Assembly (NCBI GenBank): GCA_032718475.1
Contig: JAUCBJ010000697.1
Coordinates: forward strand, 45,723-109,722
Length of the DNA: 64,000 nt
Reading direction: 5' to 3'
Origin: Nemertoderma westbladi
Taxonomy: Eukaryota; Xenacoelomorpha; Nemertodermatida; Nemertodermatidae
In this document: positions 30,434 through 42,789 of the stretch, one piece after another
Numbering within the stretch: position 1 is the first letter of the stretch
Layout of the letters: every line of letters begins with the position of its first letter
Translations under genes and position numbers: made by a program
The notes under the pieces: model-generated
What the model was told of the DNA's origin: nothing
What the model saw: the letters and a program-made list of their open reading frames with translations, nothing else
The model's database searches: none

Positions 30434-31617
30434 TGTTCGCGCTTTTAGACCTTTAGCAGTTTAACCTGCCAAATTTAGGTGTCTTCTAGGTTATAAATCG
30501 ACTTTAGCCTATAACAAGTATTTGATACACATAAGTTACATTAGCCGAAGCCAGCCTATGCGCGATCATTCACCCACGGTTAAGGGAGACTGGATTCGGA
30601 TGCTCTGACCTTATTGCGGTGTAGACCTACTGTATTATTCGATTGATCGTTAATATATAATCTCTGACAAATATTATTCACTTTCGGGAAATATTAACAG
30701 TTCCTTTAGGACGTGGCGCTCTAAGTATGTAAACAGAGTTATGACTTACACTAAACACAACGGGATGGCTAATGACTTACGTATAAAGCGCATTCTTTAG
30801 GAAATGCTTTGTTATCTGTCACACTCATGCACACTGCTGCACACTGATCTGCCGACCTTCACTAATTTTAATCATATATAAGGAGAACAGCAACTGACAC
30901 ATGTAGGGTCTATGAAATAGCATTCAATTCACTCCAAAACCACTATAATGTGAGTCGCAATTGCTATATGTAACCGGTCTCTCTAACCTTTAGTATATCA
31001 AGAAGATTGGGGTTTTATGATTATTTATCGATATTCTCCAAATATAACAACATTCCAACAACTGATAACAATTAATAACCGACAGTAAATAGCAGTAAAA
31101 TAATGCGGTGTTTGTATGTGATCAGGTTTGACAATATGAGCAGTTTGTGACAATATGGTTTGATAACAGTTATACGTTTCTATGATCAAAGCCGTTCTAA
31201 TGTTTGGCTAAAGTCTGAAACACAGAATAATTCCACAGCCGATGTTCTGGGCTCAGGAAAAAAGGTAAACAAAGACCATAATGCATTGCGCGATTTCCCG
31301 GAGGCTTCTGTACAAATAAAATGAAAATCGCTCTGATTGGTTGAGTGAGTGAGCCGGAACAAAGAAAGCCAAAAGTTCCACATCAACATATCAGCTGATA
31401 GATGTCGTCATCTGAACTACACTGTATTAAGAGTATTTTGGCGCATTGCAGCATAAAATTGCTTGTTATGTCCGCTAAAGTACACATACAGAAAAAATGG
31501 CTTTTTATGTCCACTAAAACACCTACACAGTAAGAAAACGGCTTTTTATGTCCGCTAAAACACCTACAGAGTACTTTGCGGGAAAAATGACAAGCTAGAT
31601 CCGCAAAAGCCTTTACA
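30434..31617 (-). repeat. 3' LTR of element A
   Basis: This 1184-bp LTR in element sense starts TGTAAAGGC and ends GCGCGAACA (TG...CA). It is preceded by the purine-rich GGGAGCGG. It pairs with 54446-56300. Differences include a short CACACTACCG insertion in the 5' LTR and about a dozen substitutions. Confidence 0.9.
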
Positions 31618-31695
31618 CCGCTCCCAGAAAATGGGATTTAATTCTATAAAATATAAAAAATCACAGTTTCTAAAATATAAAAATACTCTAAACAG

Positions 31696-33247
31696 TTAGT
31701 CTTTCTTGCGCGGACGGCGTTTACACAGTTTTTTGAGGCCAGCAACAGTCCCTTTCTCTTTGGGGCGAGCCACTTTACTAGGAGGGCCATAACTCCCGGG
31801 TGAAGGGTGCAATACAATTGCATCGGGAGGTTCAGGATTACGGTCGATGTATCCGCCGGTCGAGGTACCTGGTTGATCTATATCAACCTCAGTGGAACGA
31901 GGTCGAACAACCTTCAGAGCGCATTTTAAGACAGCAGCTCTTATTGGTCCCTGACGGGTCGTTTGCACGAAAGTGGTAGGTGGACCGTGTGTAGTGAGAA
32001 ATTTCCTCGGTTTGATGATTCTTTTCAACTCGCGTTCTCGGGCTCTATCGGAATCGATATGCTTCTCCTCGAGCTGATTTTCCTCTGCTTGTTGTTGGAA
32101 GCATTCGTCTAAAACTCTTGCAGAAAGTAGAGTCGTCCAAGTTCGATATCTTCTTAGAGATTTTGGATTTCCTGATCGAACTGAGATAAAGCTAATTCGT
32201 TTACCGCTTGGACTTGTTGCTGCAATTTACGTTTCTCTAAACAATTGTAGGTTCCTTTTCCGATCATTTGACGAATAGTGTCCAACGCGTTTCATACAAC
32301 TCTCTCCTCCACCTCGGTGACAGGTTGTATCGGGTTAAACCGGGACGATGATACAGTTGAATGGCGATATTAGATGTCCGTGTCCCAATCCTGCTAGGTA
32401 AGATGGGCGAATATCTAGGGAGCTCACAACCGGAGTGCCACCGACTAACTGTTCGGGTAACACTAGATCTTTGAACAGTGAGTACAGTTCGGGAGGATCC
32501 GTGATACTATTAGGATCAAGAGTCTGAGGTCTAACTAGGGAATGAGGAGGTCTGACCGAGTATTCCGGAACTCTGATCATAGGTTTATTTAAGGATCGTT
32601 TGAGTCGAGCGAGCGTAGGTGATACATCGAACAAGTTTCGCTCGAAACTCCCGTAAATATAGTGAGTAAAACTGTGTTTAGCTCAACATCTCCGCGGATG
32701 TTTATGTCTTTCCGTTTGTTGGTTGGGTCTTGGGCATTCATCGCAATAATACCAAAGACGCACGTCTTGTAGGGGAAACGCGGGTGATATTTATTCGGTT
32801 TTACAATGTTTCTCTCAAGAATTCCAAATATACGTTGGAGTTACCGCGTTTATCCGGTTCTTTAACGTCTTCTCTTTCAAGTCGATTTCGAATAGAATTT
32901 TCGCATTCGATTTTCAGTTTATCGTTCCGACTCCACTGGGTAGGATATTTAAATAGTACCATTTCCCTTTCGGTGTCGACATAGTCCGTATCGTGTAAAT
33001 CGATAGGATGGCCAGTAGTTAAGAAGTCCATATACGTACCATTACGATGCGTATAGCGAGCGGTGAATTTTCTATAGTCCAATTCACGCGTAAGTTGCTC
33101 CTGGGACATCGGCGGTTCGATATAACGACCATCGTCCTCTGTAGTAGTTGGACTAGCGTCGCCGCGTATCAAGCTATCAACAAATGCTTGCAACAGTAGA
33201 GTATATCGCTCCCTGATACCAAGATCATCTTCTATCAACTCAGTCAT
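31696..33247 (-). pseudogene. ORF2 of element A, broken into pieces
   Basis: Three matching pieces remain. An N-terminal part (33247-32801) starts MTELIEDDLGIRERYTLLLQ. A middle piece (32634-32335) contains PPELYSLFKDLVLPEQLVGG. A C-terminal part (32028-31696) ends in the basic KRRPRKKD. Stops and frameshifts separate them, and the zinc-knuckle region seen in B and C is not recognisable. It lies just before the polypurine tract and 3' LTR, where env sits in some other BEL/Pao elements, but no signal peptide or transmembrane segment is present. Confidence 0.75.
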
Positions 33248-34955
33248 AGCTGCTATATGAGTTTATCAATATTATAATGAGTTTATAATTAGGCTAGCGG
33301 GCGTCGCTGCCTACCCCTCACGGCCCCCGGACAGCGCAAGATCCTCAGCGCCGATGTACTTTCGCCGATGTGCCTATCGCCAACATAGTAGCTGCACATC
33401 GACCACAACAACCAGCGTGAGTCACTCCACTGTCCGTCCCAAGGGCTAAGATTTAGTTCAGGTTCTTACTGCAGAGTTAGGGCTACTTTCACAATTGCGA
33501 CTCGCTACTGTAAACACACTTTAGTAGTAACATTCACCTATAAACGCACAAATTCCACACAACTGTCACAAATTGTACAGATTCGGGCCATTTGTCCGTT
33601 AGTCAAGTGCCTTCCAGAATGCCACGTTATTATTATGTATCCTTGGATACTAGCAGTGTGCTATTTATTCCTTATGCTATTCAATGGGGCAAGCCTTGAT
33701 TGTTCTTTTAACTCACTTCTAATTCTAGCGTGGTTGTTGCCATGGTGACATTATGGAAAGCTAGCAGTAGAATTAGGGTAATTCTCATGCATACAGATCT
33801 GGGATGCTATTTAATAGTAATTCTTTAATTGTCAATATTACTCTTTATACATGATTTTATGAATTTTATCGGCTATTGACTATATATTGGAGATTCTCGC
33901 ACACTAATATACTTAATAGGGTGAATCTCCGCTCCCATGATCTATTAATTAATGGAATTTTGGGAATGTTATAAATTGTATAAAAATGACAATTTATCAA
34001 ATTCATTAAAAGAGATGAATTTAAATTTATTCCCGTAAATTTTATTATTTAATATTAAAATAGACACAATTTTATTCCAGAACATGTCTGGGGACTGGGA
34101 TCCTTGATTCTAGGAAATTTGTCTTTTTAAGAGTATCAGTAAGTGCTACGATATCTTAATAGACTAGAATTTTAAAGGATCTAAAATTTTACAGATTTTA
34201 ATTTATAGATTTTCTAGAGTTAACTTGTAAGTATTTACTCTATTGTATTTGTTTGACAGATTTTATAAATATTAATAGTTAATATTTAAGATGGGCACCG
34301 GTTTATTCCAGAACTTGTCTGGGGACGTTAACCACTGATTCTAGAATTTTGTCTTTCAAGTATATCGGTGGGTGCCGCGATATCTTAATCGACTAGAATT
34401 ACAGATGGTCAAAGGGTTTAACATATTTATTTTGCGTTTTACGCTACTGTTAAAGGGACATCACGCTACTATATGTATTATTTAATATACGGTATGAGAG
34501 CAATATCGCAAGAAGCAATGTCAGTGAGAAGAGGCAAGTCGTTTCCAAGGTCTACCCAGAGCTTGGTTTAGCTGAGACACGAGGATCTGAATTTTGCATT
34601 CCTAATACTCTACTTACCAATAATACTTGAATATAGTAGGAGCTTTATTGTACTTTAATAAGTACGGATATTTCATCTTACTGTAGTCACGTATTTATAA
34701 TAGGATATGGACAGTAAGGAAAGAGAAAAAGAATTATTTCTCGCCGTCGCACTAAATATATAATATAATATAAGTAAGTAAGTAATAAACACTAATATAT
34801 ATTGCACTAATCTACTAGATAATCGCTAAAATAACATTCTACTAAATAAAATTAAAGAAAACGATTATAATAAAATTACATAATAATACATACATAAATA
34901 TAAAATAATAAAACAAATATAAAATAATATAGTCACACACCCACTCCAGACGCTG
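33248..34955 (-). other. Noncoding spacer between pol remnant and ORF2 in element A
   Basis: This region is shared almost throughout with 41170-42789 of element B despite having no ORF. It contains two tandem-like copies of a ~130-bp block with ATTCCAGAAC(A/T)TGTCTGGGGAC, CTAG(A)AAT and CGATATCTTAAT(A/C)GACTAG words (about 34075-34205 and 34300-34405). Its conservation and position suggest a regulatory role such as an internal promoter or splice acceptor for ORF2, but no such signal is demonstrated. Confidence 0.6.
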
Positions 34956-37900
34956 TTACGTTGGGGAGTCCCTAGATGTTTGTTGGATTAGGGAGGTGGT
35001 CGTGTGAAGAGTATCTTGCCTTCCATAGTTTCCGGACAGTTCTCGGTCTCTTTCCAGTAAACATAAACGACCAACTGGGCGATTGAGTTGTTGTGTTTCG
35101 AATACAATTCCAGGTTTCCTCTTCGTCCTGGAATAGTGACGATAGAAACATCGCTTCAAATACACGACGGCCTTACAAAGCCGATTCCAGGAGCTATAGT
35201 GGTCCATCGCTCCCGGCAGGAGAGGTGAGAGTCCCTGCGAGACGTCTGGTGTTCCAGATCTCCAGTCTCTCTCTCTGATCTCCACAACAGATCTGTTCGC
35301 GGTGGGGGAGTTTAGATCCACAGCGTCGTCCCTGGCAATGTGTAGTACAGACAGATCTATCACGGGTTTAAATAACCTTGATTTACTCGTCCGGGTTTTA
35401 GGTTTGACTTTCTCCGCTCCCTTGGCTTGTCTACTCTCAGCCGTGGTAAGATGGGGAGGCCATTCATCTTCTTTACTTAGGAAGTCGGGTCCACCTAACC
35501 AGTCTAGAGTATCTGTCAGTTCTTGAGGAGTTGCTCCTCTGGAAGCGATGTCGGCTAGATTAATCGTCTCGGGGCAATGTCTCCATTGATCTACATTAGA
35601 GTTAATATCGTCATTATCTGAGGAGTATGGTGTTCCCTCAGTTGTGGTCGTCTCTCCCTCACTGATGTCTTCTTCCCATTCACTCTCCTGATGGACCTGA
35701 TCTTTGGGTAGCCTTTCCAGGAGTGTCCTACGGGAAGGTCCAGTGAAGTACCAACCTACTCTTGTTCTTCCCGCATAGGTTTGCAATGGTTGCGGTCGAG
35801 CAGGCCATTTCTCTAATGTCTCAAGCGCCTAATGCGCATTTTGGTCGATGAGTATCTGTACCCCTGGGTAGTCGGTGTTGAATCTAGGTATCTCATGCTG
35901 CTGGGTGAAATCGTCTTCATCCCAGTTATAAGGTTCCACATGTCTGGTAGCGAAGTTCTTTATCGCCACCATTTTTACTAACCTTATACTGTGTTTTCCT
36001 AGTTCATCCTGGGGGGTGGACAACGCGCCTACATAGTAATCTGTAGTTACTGTAGATTTCCAAACCTGCATAATTCCTGACATGTTCAACTTAGTTCGGA
36101 ACTTGGGTTGTCCAGCAAAGATGTCTTCGGCTAGTTCTTTGTCGATGAATGTTCCTGTGCTGCCGGAGTCAAGGAGGGCGTTCACTATATAGCTCTTTGC
36201 TGGCCCATGGACTCTCAACTGCACTACGGGAAATTCTCGGATTCCTACGTTGGAAGTTGGTGTTTTCCAAGATGGTTGTCGGTCAGGAGTAGTTAGGGGG
36301 AGCTCACTCTTGGTTTCCTTCTCATACGTAAGTGCTCGATACACACGTTTTCGTCGGAGAATTCATCCGTATAGAATCCTTCCATCTCAGAACTTTGATC
36401 AGTGTCGTTCACATCACTGAATTGGACATGTAGTTCGGACTCACTTACCTGACTCGGGCTGTTTCTTTCGAATTCAGTGTGCAACAAGATATGATGTTTC
36501 GCGCCACACTTTGCACACCTTGCGTCGGAGTAACAGGCTTGTCTGAAGCAATTATAACACAACCGCTTATCCCACATGACTTCACGTCTATCTTTTAGTG
36601 ATTTCTTTAAAAATTTATCACACACACTTAAACGGTGGGGCCCGTCGCACAGTGCACATTTTGGTTTGATGTTACTCACCTTACCTTGGGTAACGTTGTG
36701 CACTCTCGTTCTTTCCTCGGGTTTTCTTCCGTGAACTCTATTAGGAGATGTAGGAGGAGTTTTTGTTGCCTGTTCTCTCCTGTCATTGGTTCGAGACTTA
36801 AATTTACTTACGTCTTTAGGCACTTTGTTGACATAGTAAGATCTTTCAGTGTCTTTCCCGCTGTCCTCTTCTTGAGAAGCCTGGCTTTCGCCGTCGTCTG
36901 TATAACACACTGGTGTTACCTTTCTCCTAGAAACGGGTTTCTCACTTACCTTATTTTCCGGCGTCTTCTCTCTGGACTGCTTTAGGAGCTGTAATTTTAC
37001 CTCTCCATCTAAGAATGACATGAGATCAGCCATGGTAGGGTCTCTTCGTTGTTGTTCCATCATATATAAGACTTTCTTGTCCCAGCGTGTACCTACTCCA
37101 CCCTTTGGTAAAGTAGAGGCCACGGCTCCAATAACCATAGAACTCTGATATTCATGAGACTTACCTAGCCAATCTAGTTGTCTACAGATCTCTTGAATCT
37201 CATCGGAAAACTCTATAATCCTGCTGCTAATGAACTTTCGGGGCGCTACCAATTTTGCATACAAATACCTAGCTATGTTATTCCTATTACCATACCTGAT
37301 GTTTAGTGTATCCCAAACTTGTCTTAATCCATCTGGATGTCCAATAAACTTTAACGCCATTAACTTGGGAGATCCTTCCAAGCACTCGATGAGGAATCTA
37401 AGTTTCTCTCCGTTAGATAGCACAGAGTTCTGTATGTTATCTTCATAATATTCATTCATTAAATATTCATTAAAGGGGTATTTATCGTAGGGGTAACGGT
37501 CTTATTAGGAAGTTCTCCCATTGTACTACTCAGGTCAAAAATGTATTATTTATTTCATTCTGTACGGGCATATATGGGTGCAATTTATGGAACACTTATA
37601 CAGTATCTGTTATGAACTCAATTAAAATGGCTTACCATAGAATATTTAGGAAACTTCATCGGCTACCATTTAACTGCAGTGCGTCGGAAATGTTTACATT
37701 TAATCGGGTGCCTAGTTTTTTATGTGTACGTCGAAGGTCGGCATTCAGCCTTCGTCGTCGTGTGTTAAACTCTAATAACCTAATTATTAGTAATGTGCGG
37801 CAATTGCGATTTATATATAAGTCCCCAATTTGGGATGTTATGAATTACCTACTATTCTAGTTAGTTGTATTATATTAATATTAATTAATTACTGTTAAAA

Positions 37901-38405
37901 TCCCCTAATGTATAAAATTATTGTGCTATTTTTGTCTGTTGTATTGTGTAATGTCGTGTTTTAATGGGCAAAGTCCCCGAATATAAAGTACTATAGTAGT
38001 AGCGCTGAATTAAAAGGTAACCATTTCATCTCATCTCCATTGAACTTGACGATCTCTCCCACCTTTACCGCTTGACGGGCTTCGGTTCTAGCCATTTGAC
38101 GCGTAAAACTTTCTTGGGCCATCGTGTTATTTAATATCGAGTTATCGGTATATAAATTTCTCGGATTATGATCAGGTCTATATGGAATATCATTGTCAAC
38201 AGGTTTATAATTACCCTTAATAGGGTTTACTATAGGAGTTTCTACTTCACTAGCAGTATAGATGCGTGTAGGCTCCACACCTTGCGCATGAAATACTTCA
38301 GACCTAACAGGTTGACACATTGTTACAGGGGGTGGTGGTATACCCTTTTGTGTATTTACAAATTTATCGCGTTCTAACGCGATGCTCTGCTGCACTTCTT
38401 GAACT
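34956..38405 (-). pseudogene. Element A gag (3' half), protease and pol remnant, degenerate
   Basis: In element order, the gag continues from the B insertion (38405). A LINE fragment interrupts it. The DUF1759-like core follows (EKLRFLIECLEGSPKLMALK), then zinc knuckles in which an in-frame deletion has removed the GH of the second knuckle (CYNCFRQACYSD). The protease has LLDSGSTGTFID. A TAG replaces GAG after IDQNAH (about 35829-35831). After VGWYFTGPSRRTL the RT is missing, and the RNase H end (WRHCPETINLADIASRGATP) resumes. YSSWNRLCKAVVYLKRC is kept, the integrase core is missing, and only LNRPVGRLCLLERD remains of the C-terminal domain. Confidence 0.88.
37480..38007 (+). mobile_element. 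5'-truncated LINE 3' end inserted in element A gag
   Basis: A short plus-strand frame (37612-37860) encodes YHRIFRKLHRLPFNCSASEM, VPSFLCVRRRSAFSLRRR and the end MNYLLF, a typical LINE RT C-terminal tail. A 3' UTR with GGGCAAAGTCCCCGAATATA follows. The surrounding gag frame is continuous in element B. An imperfect ATTAAA(A)GG direct repeat flanks the insertion. Exact boundaries are uncertain by a few bases. Confidence 0.75.
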
Positions 38406-38410
38406 CTAAC

Positions 38411-39641
38411 TGTTCGCGCTTTTGAAGACCTTTAGCAGTTTAACCTGCCAAATTTTATATGTCTTTTAGTTAATTAAAACCACTTTAGCATACGACAATA
38501 ATTTATGCTAATACGCAAAACATTAGCCGAAATCAGCCCATGCGCGATCATTCACCCGATGGATCTACACCCGGGAGACTGAATTCGGATGCTTGAATTG
38601 TATTATTACAGTGTAAGGTTGCAGTGTAAACTTACTGTATTATTCGATAGATCGTTATTAATTAATCTCTGACAGGTATTATTGGCTTTCGGGAAATATT
38701 AACAGTTCCTTTAGGACGTGGCGCTTTATCTATTTAAACAGAACTAAGACTTATACTAAACGCAACGATACTGCTTGGGATTGAAGTATAAAGCGTATTC
38801 TTTAGGAAATACTTTGTTACCAATCACAATCATACACACTATTCTGCCGACAGTCAGTACATTTGATCACACATAAAGAGAGCAGTAATTGACTCACGTA
38901 GGGTCTGCTAAATAACATTGGATTCAATACACACCACATTAATATAAATCGCAATTGTTATGTATAGCCGGTCTCTCTAACCTGTAGTGTTATCAAGAAA
39001 ATTGGGAATTGGGTGATTTATCCGTATTATCCAAATAGCGATATTTCCATCAACAAATATTTACAATTAATAACTGACGGTAAAATAACAGTACAAACAA
39101 TATGATTAATGAGTTAGGTGATATTCGATTCGTGAGATTAGGTAACAGTTTATACTTTCGATAATTCAAGCAGTTTACGGTACAGCAGTATCTATCCAAA
39201 AATGCTGGTGTTTCTGGCTTAGACAGCAATAACAACAAAGTATCAAGAAAAAACAGTAAGACTGAACACTCTCCTTATGATCGGCAGAAAAGCTACACGT
39301 CGACAGGAAAAACCGCCCTGATTGGCCCAAGCCAAACAAAGAACCACGCGGCCAATGGCTGTTTCCATGTCAGCAACCAGCTGCTAGATGTCGTAATATG
39401 AATCATCACGGCTAAACTGTGAAAGGTGGTTGATGCATTACAAGTTTTTTGTCTTACCATGTCCGCTAAAACACGTATATAGCAGAATGATTTTTATGTC
39501 CGTTAAAACACCTGTAAAGGTACCTTGCGGGCGAGGGGAATATATATACAGTTAGGAAACCCTTTTTAGAGTATTCCAGCGCCTGGGGGGGAACTGGCCA
39601 GCAAAGGCAAACGTATCAGTTATCCCACAAAAGCTTTTACA
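38411..39641 (-). repeat. 3' LTR of element B
   Basis: In element sense it starts TGTAAAAGC and ends GCGCGAACA. It is preceded by the purine tract GGGAGCGG (complement of 39642-39649). It is almost identical to 49702-50932. Confidence 0.95.
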
Positions 39642-39719
39642 CCGCTCCCAGAAAATGGGATTTAAGTCTATAAAATATACAAAATCACAGTTTCTAAAAT
39701 ACAAAAATACTCTAAACAG

Positions 39720-41169
39720 TTAGTCTTTCTTGCGCGGACGGCGTTTACGCAGTTTTTTGAAGCTAGCAAGAGTCCTTTTCTCTTTGGGGCGAGCCACTTT
39801 ACTAGGAGGGCTATAACTCCTGGGTGAAGGGTGCAATATGATTGCATCAGAAGGTATGGGATTGCGATCGGTATATCCGCCGGTCGAAGTACCGGGTTGA
39901 TGGACATCAACGTCCGGGGAGAGGGGTCTAACGGCTTTGAGAGCTCGTTTCAAGACAGCCGCTCTTACGGGTCCTTTACGAGTGGTCTGAACGAGGGCCG
40001 TGGGTGGACCATAGGCAGTTAGAAACTTCCTTGGTTTAATGGTTCTTTCTAACTCGCGTTCGCGGGCTCGATACTCGTAAGGCCGTCGATATACCTCTTG
40101 TAACTCAGGGTGTGAGTTGACGAATAAGTCTCCATAGGCAGGGTCTTGACGGATAAAGTTTATTAAGTTGTAAGACTGGATGTCACTCGGATTAATGCTC
40201 CTGAGAAATTTACGTACATATTTGGTTGAAATACATTCTCCAACGCGCTTCAATAGTTCATAACTTGATAGGCGCGATTTCTGCTCGACGGAGGCAAACA
40301 AATATGGATGGAACGCATAAACTCCTTCGTAGGCGCGTCCGGGATAATAGCGATGGCGTGAGTCACAATGTAAATCAGCGTTCGCTTCCCAAGCTCTGAT
40401 ATAACGTAGTGTGATCATTTCATCTACGCTTTCCAAATCGCGATTAAAAAGGGCAATCGAAACTGGCGTGTCCCTTTAGTTGACAGTGGTGACATTGAGT
40501 CATAAATTGAGGGCAAACCGCAAAAATATGCAAATTATTAAATCTGCAATACGCGCAATAAATTTCCATCGCCGGTTGTTCGTGGAAATAGGAACAGCGG
40601 ACGTTTGTGTCCATGGGCGTAACATGGTCTCTCGATGCGCATAACCGACAACGTTGCCGAGAAACATAGTTGGCATGGCGATAATCGTACGCAGTGAGAC
40701 ACTGTGGACCTTGATACCATTCTAGGATGTAATCGTTGTCGTTGTTCCGAGCGCGATAGGCTGAATCTCTTCAGATTCCAGACATATTGGTTCGTCTTCC
40801 CAGTCTGTTACGAATAGAATTTTCGTGATCTATTCTCTGTTTATCGTTACGACTCCGCTGGGTATGATATTTAAATAGAACCATTTCCCTTTCGGTGTAT
40901 ACATCGTCCGTATCATGTAAATCGGTAGGATGGCCGGTAGTTAAAAAGTCCATATACGTACCATTACGATTCGTATAGCGAGCGGTGAATTTTCTATAGT
41001 CCAATTCACGCGTAAGTTGTTCCTGGGACATCGGCGGTTCGATATAACGACCATCGTCCTCCGTAATAGTCGGATCGGCTTCACCGCGTATCAAGCTATC
41101 CACAAACGCTTGTAAAGGTAGAGTATATCGCTCCCTGATACCAAGGTCATCTTCTATCAATTCCGTCAT
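39720..41169 (-). pseudogene. ORF2 of element B with one stop and one frameshift
   Basis: The N-terminal part starts MTELIEDDLGIRERYTLPLQ and ends at an in-frame TGA (40771-40773). The same frame continues through YRARNNDNDYILEWYQGPQC to the zinc knuckles YCAYCRFNNLHIFAVC and CHHCQLKGHASFDC (about 40560-40490). A +1 frameshift at a run of five T (near 40449) then leads into the C-terminal part with YGDLFVNSHPELQE and the basic KKLRKRRPRKKD end. The knuckles and C-terminal region match ORF2 of element C (YC.YC....H...VCP and the GD...ELE region). The exonuclease-like part of C is absent. Confidence 0.8.
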
Positions 41170-42789
41170 ATCTGCTATCTGAGTTTATTAATATCAATAT
41201 GAGTTAATATTTTAGGCAAGCGGGCGTTGCTGCCTACTAGGCTTTGCCCCCGGACAGTGGGTTTCTCAGCGCCGATGTACCGCTGTCGCAGTGTTTACGC
41301 CAACATGTAGCACAGCACGACAACGATAACCGGCACAAGTCCCACCACTGTCCGTCCCAAAGGCTTGAATCCACTTGAGGTTATCTCGGTAGAGTTAGGG
41401 CTATTTTACAATTGCGATTAGCTACTGTAAACACACTTTAGTAGTAACATTCACCTATAAACGCACAAATTCCATACAATCATTACTTACTGCACACATG
41501 CATACCATTTGTCCGTTAGTCAGTGTCTTCCAGAATGTCACGTATTTACTATGTATCCTTGGATACTAATAGTGCGCTATGTATACTCTTATGCTACGCA
41601 ATGGGGCAAGCTTTTTATTGTTCTTTTAACTTGCTTCTAATTCTAGCGTGGGTGTTGCCATGGTGACATTATGGAAAACTAGCGGTAGAATTAGGGCAAT
41701 CCTCATGCATACAGATCTGGGATGTTATTTAATAGTAATTCTTTAATTGTCAATATCCTCTTTATGCATGATTTTATAAATTTTTTATCGGCTATTGACT
41801 ATATGTTGGAGATTCTCACACTCTAGCACACTCAATATGAATCTCCGCTCCCATGATCTATTAATTACTGGAATTTTGGGAATGTTATAAATTGCACAAA
41901 ATGACAATTTATGAAATTCATTCGAATATGAATTTAAATTTATTCCCGTGAATTTTATTATTTGATATTAAATTGACACAATTTGATTCCAGAGCAGGTC
42001 TGGGGACATAGGATCCTTAATTCTATGAAATTTGTCTTTTAAGAGTATCGGTAAGTGCTACGATATCTTAATCGACTAGAATTGTTAACGGATCTGAATT
42101 TTACAGATTTTAATAAATATTAAATTAATATTTAGGATGGGCACCAATTTATTCCAGAACTTGTCTGGGGACGTTAACCACTGATTCTAGAATTTGTCTT
42201 TCAAGTATATCGGTGGGTGCCACGATATCTTAATCGACTAGAATTACAGATGGTCAAAAGTTTAACAGATTTATTTGCGATTTACGCTACTGTTAGAGGG
42301 ACATCACGCTACTATATGTATTATTTGTTATAAGGTAGAAGAGCAATATCGCACGAAGCAATGTCAGTGTGAAGAGGCAAGTCGTTTCCAAGGTCTACCC
42401 AGAGCTTGGTTTAACCGAGACACGAGGATCTGAACTTTGCATTCCTAATACTCTGCCTACCAATAATACTTAAATATAGTAGTGGCTTTATTGTACTTTA
42501 AGAAGTACTGACATGTCATCTTACTATAGTCTCGCATTTATAATATAATACGGACAGTAAGGAAAGAGAAAAATAATTATTTCTTGCCGTCGCACTAAAT
42601 ATATTGTAAGTAATTAAATACGTAATAAACACTAATATATTGCACTAATTTACTAAATATTCTAAAATAACATTCTACTAAATAAAATTAAAGAAAACGA
42701 TTATAATAAAATTACATAATAATACATACATAAATATAAAATAAAAACAAATATAAAATGATATAGTCACACGCCCACTCCACATGCTA
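41170..42789 (-). other. Noncoding spacer between pol remnant and ORF2 in element B
   Basis: It is homologous along its length to 33248-34955 in element A. It includes the duplicated block with CTGGGGAC and CGATATCTTAATCGACTAG words (about 41985-42085 and 42150-42245). No ORF is present. Confidence 0.65.
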
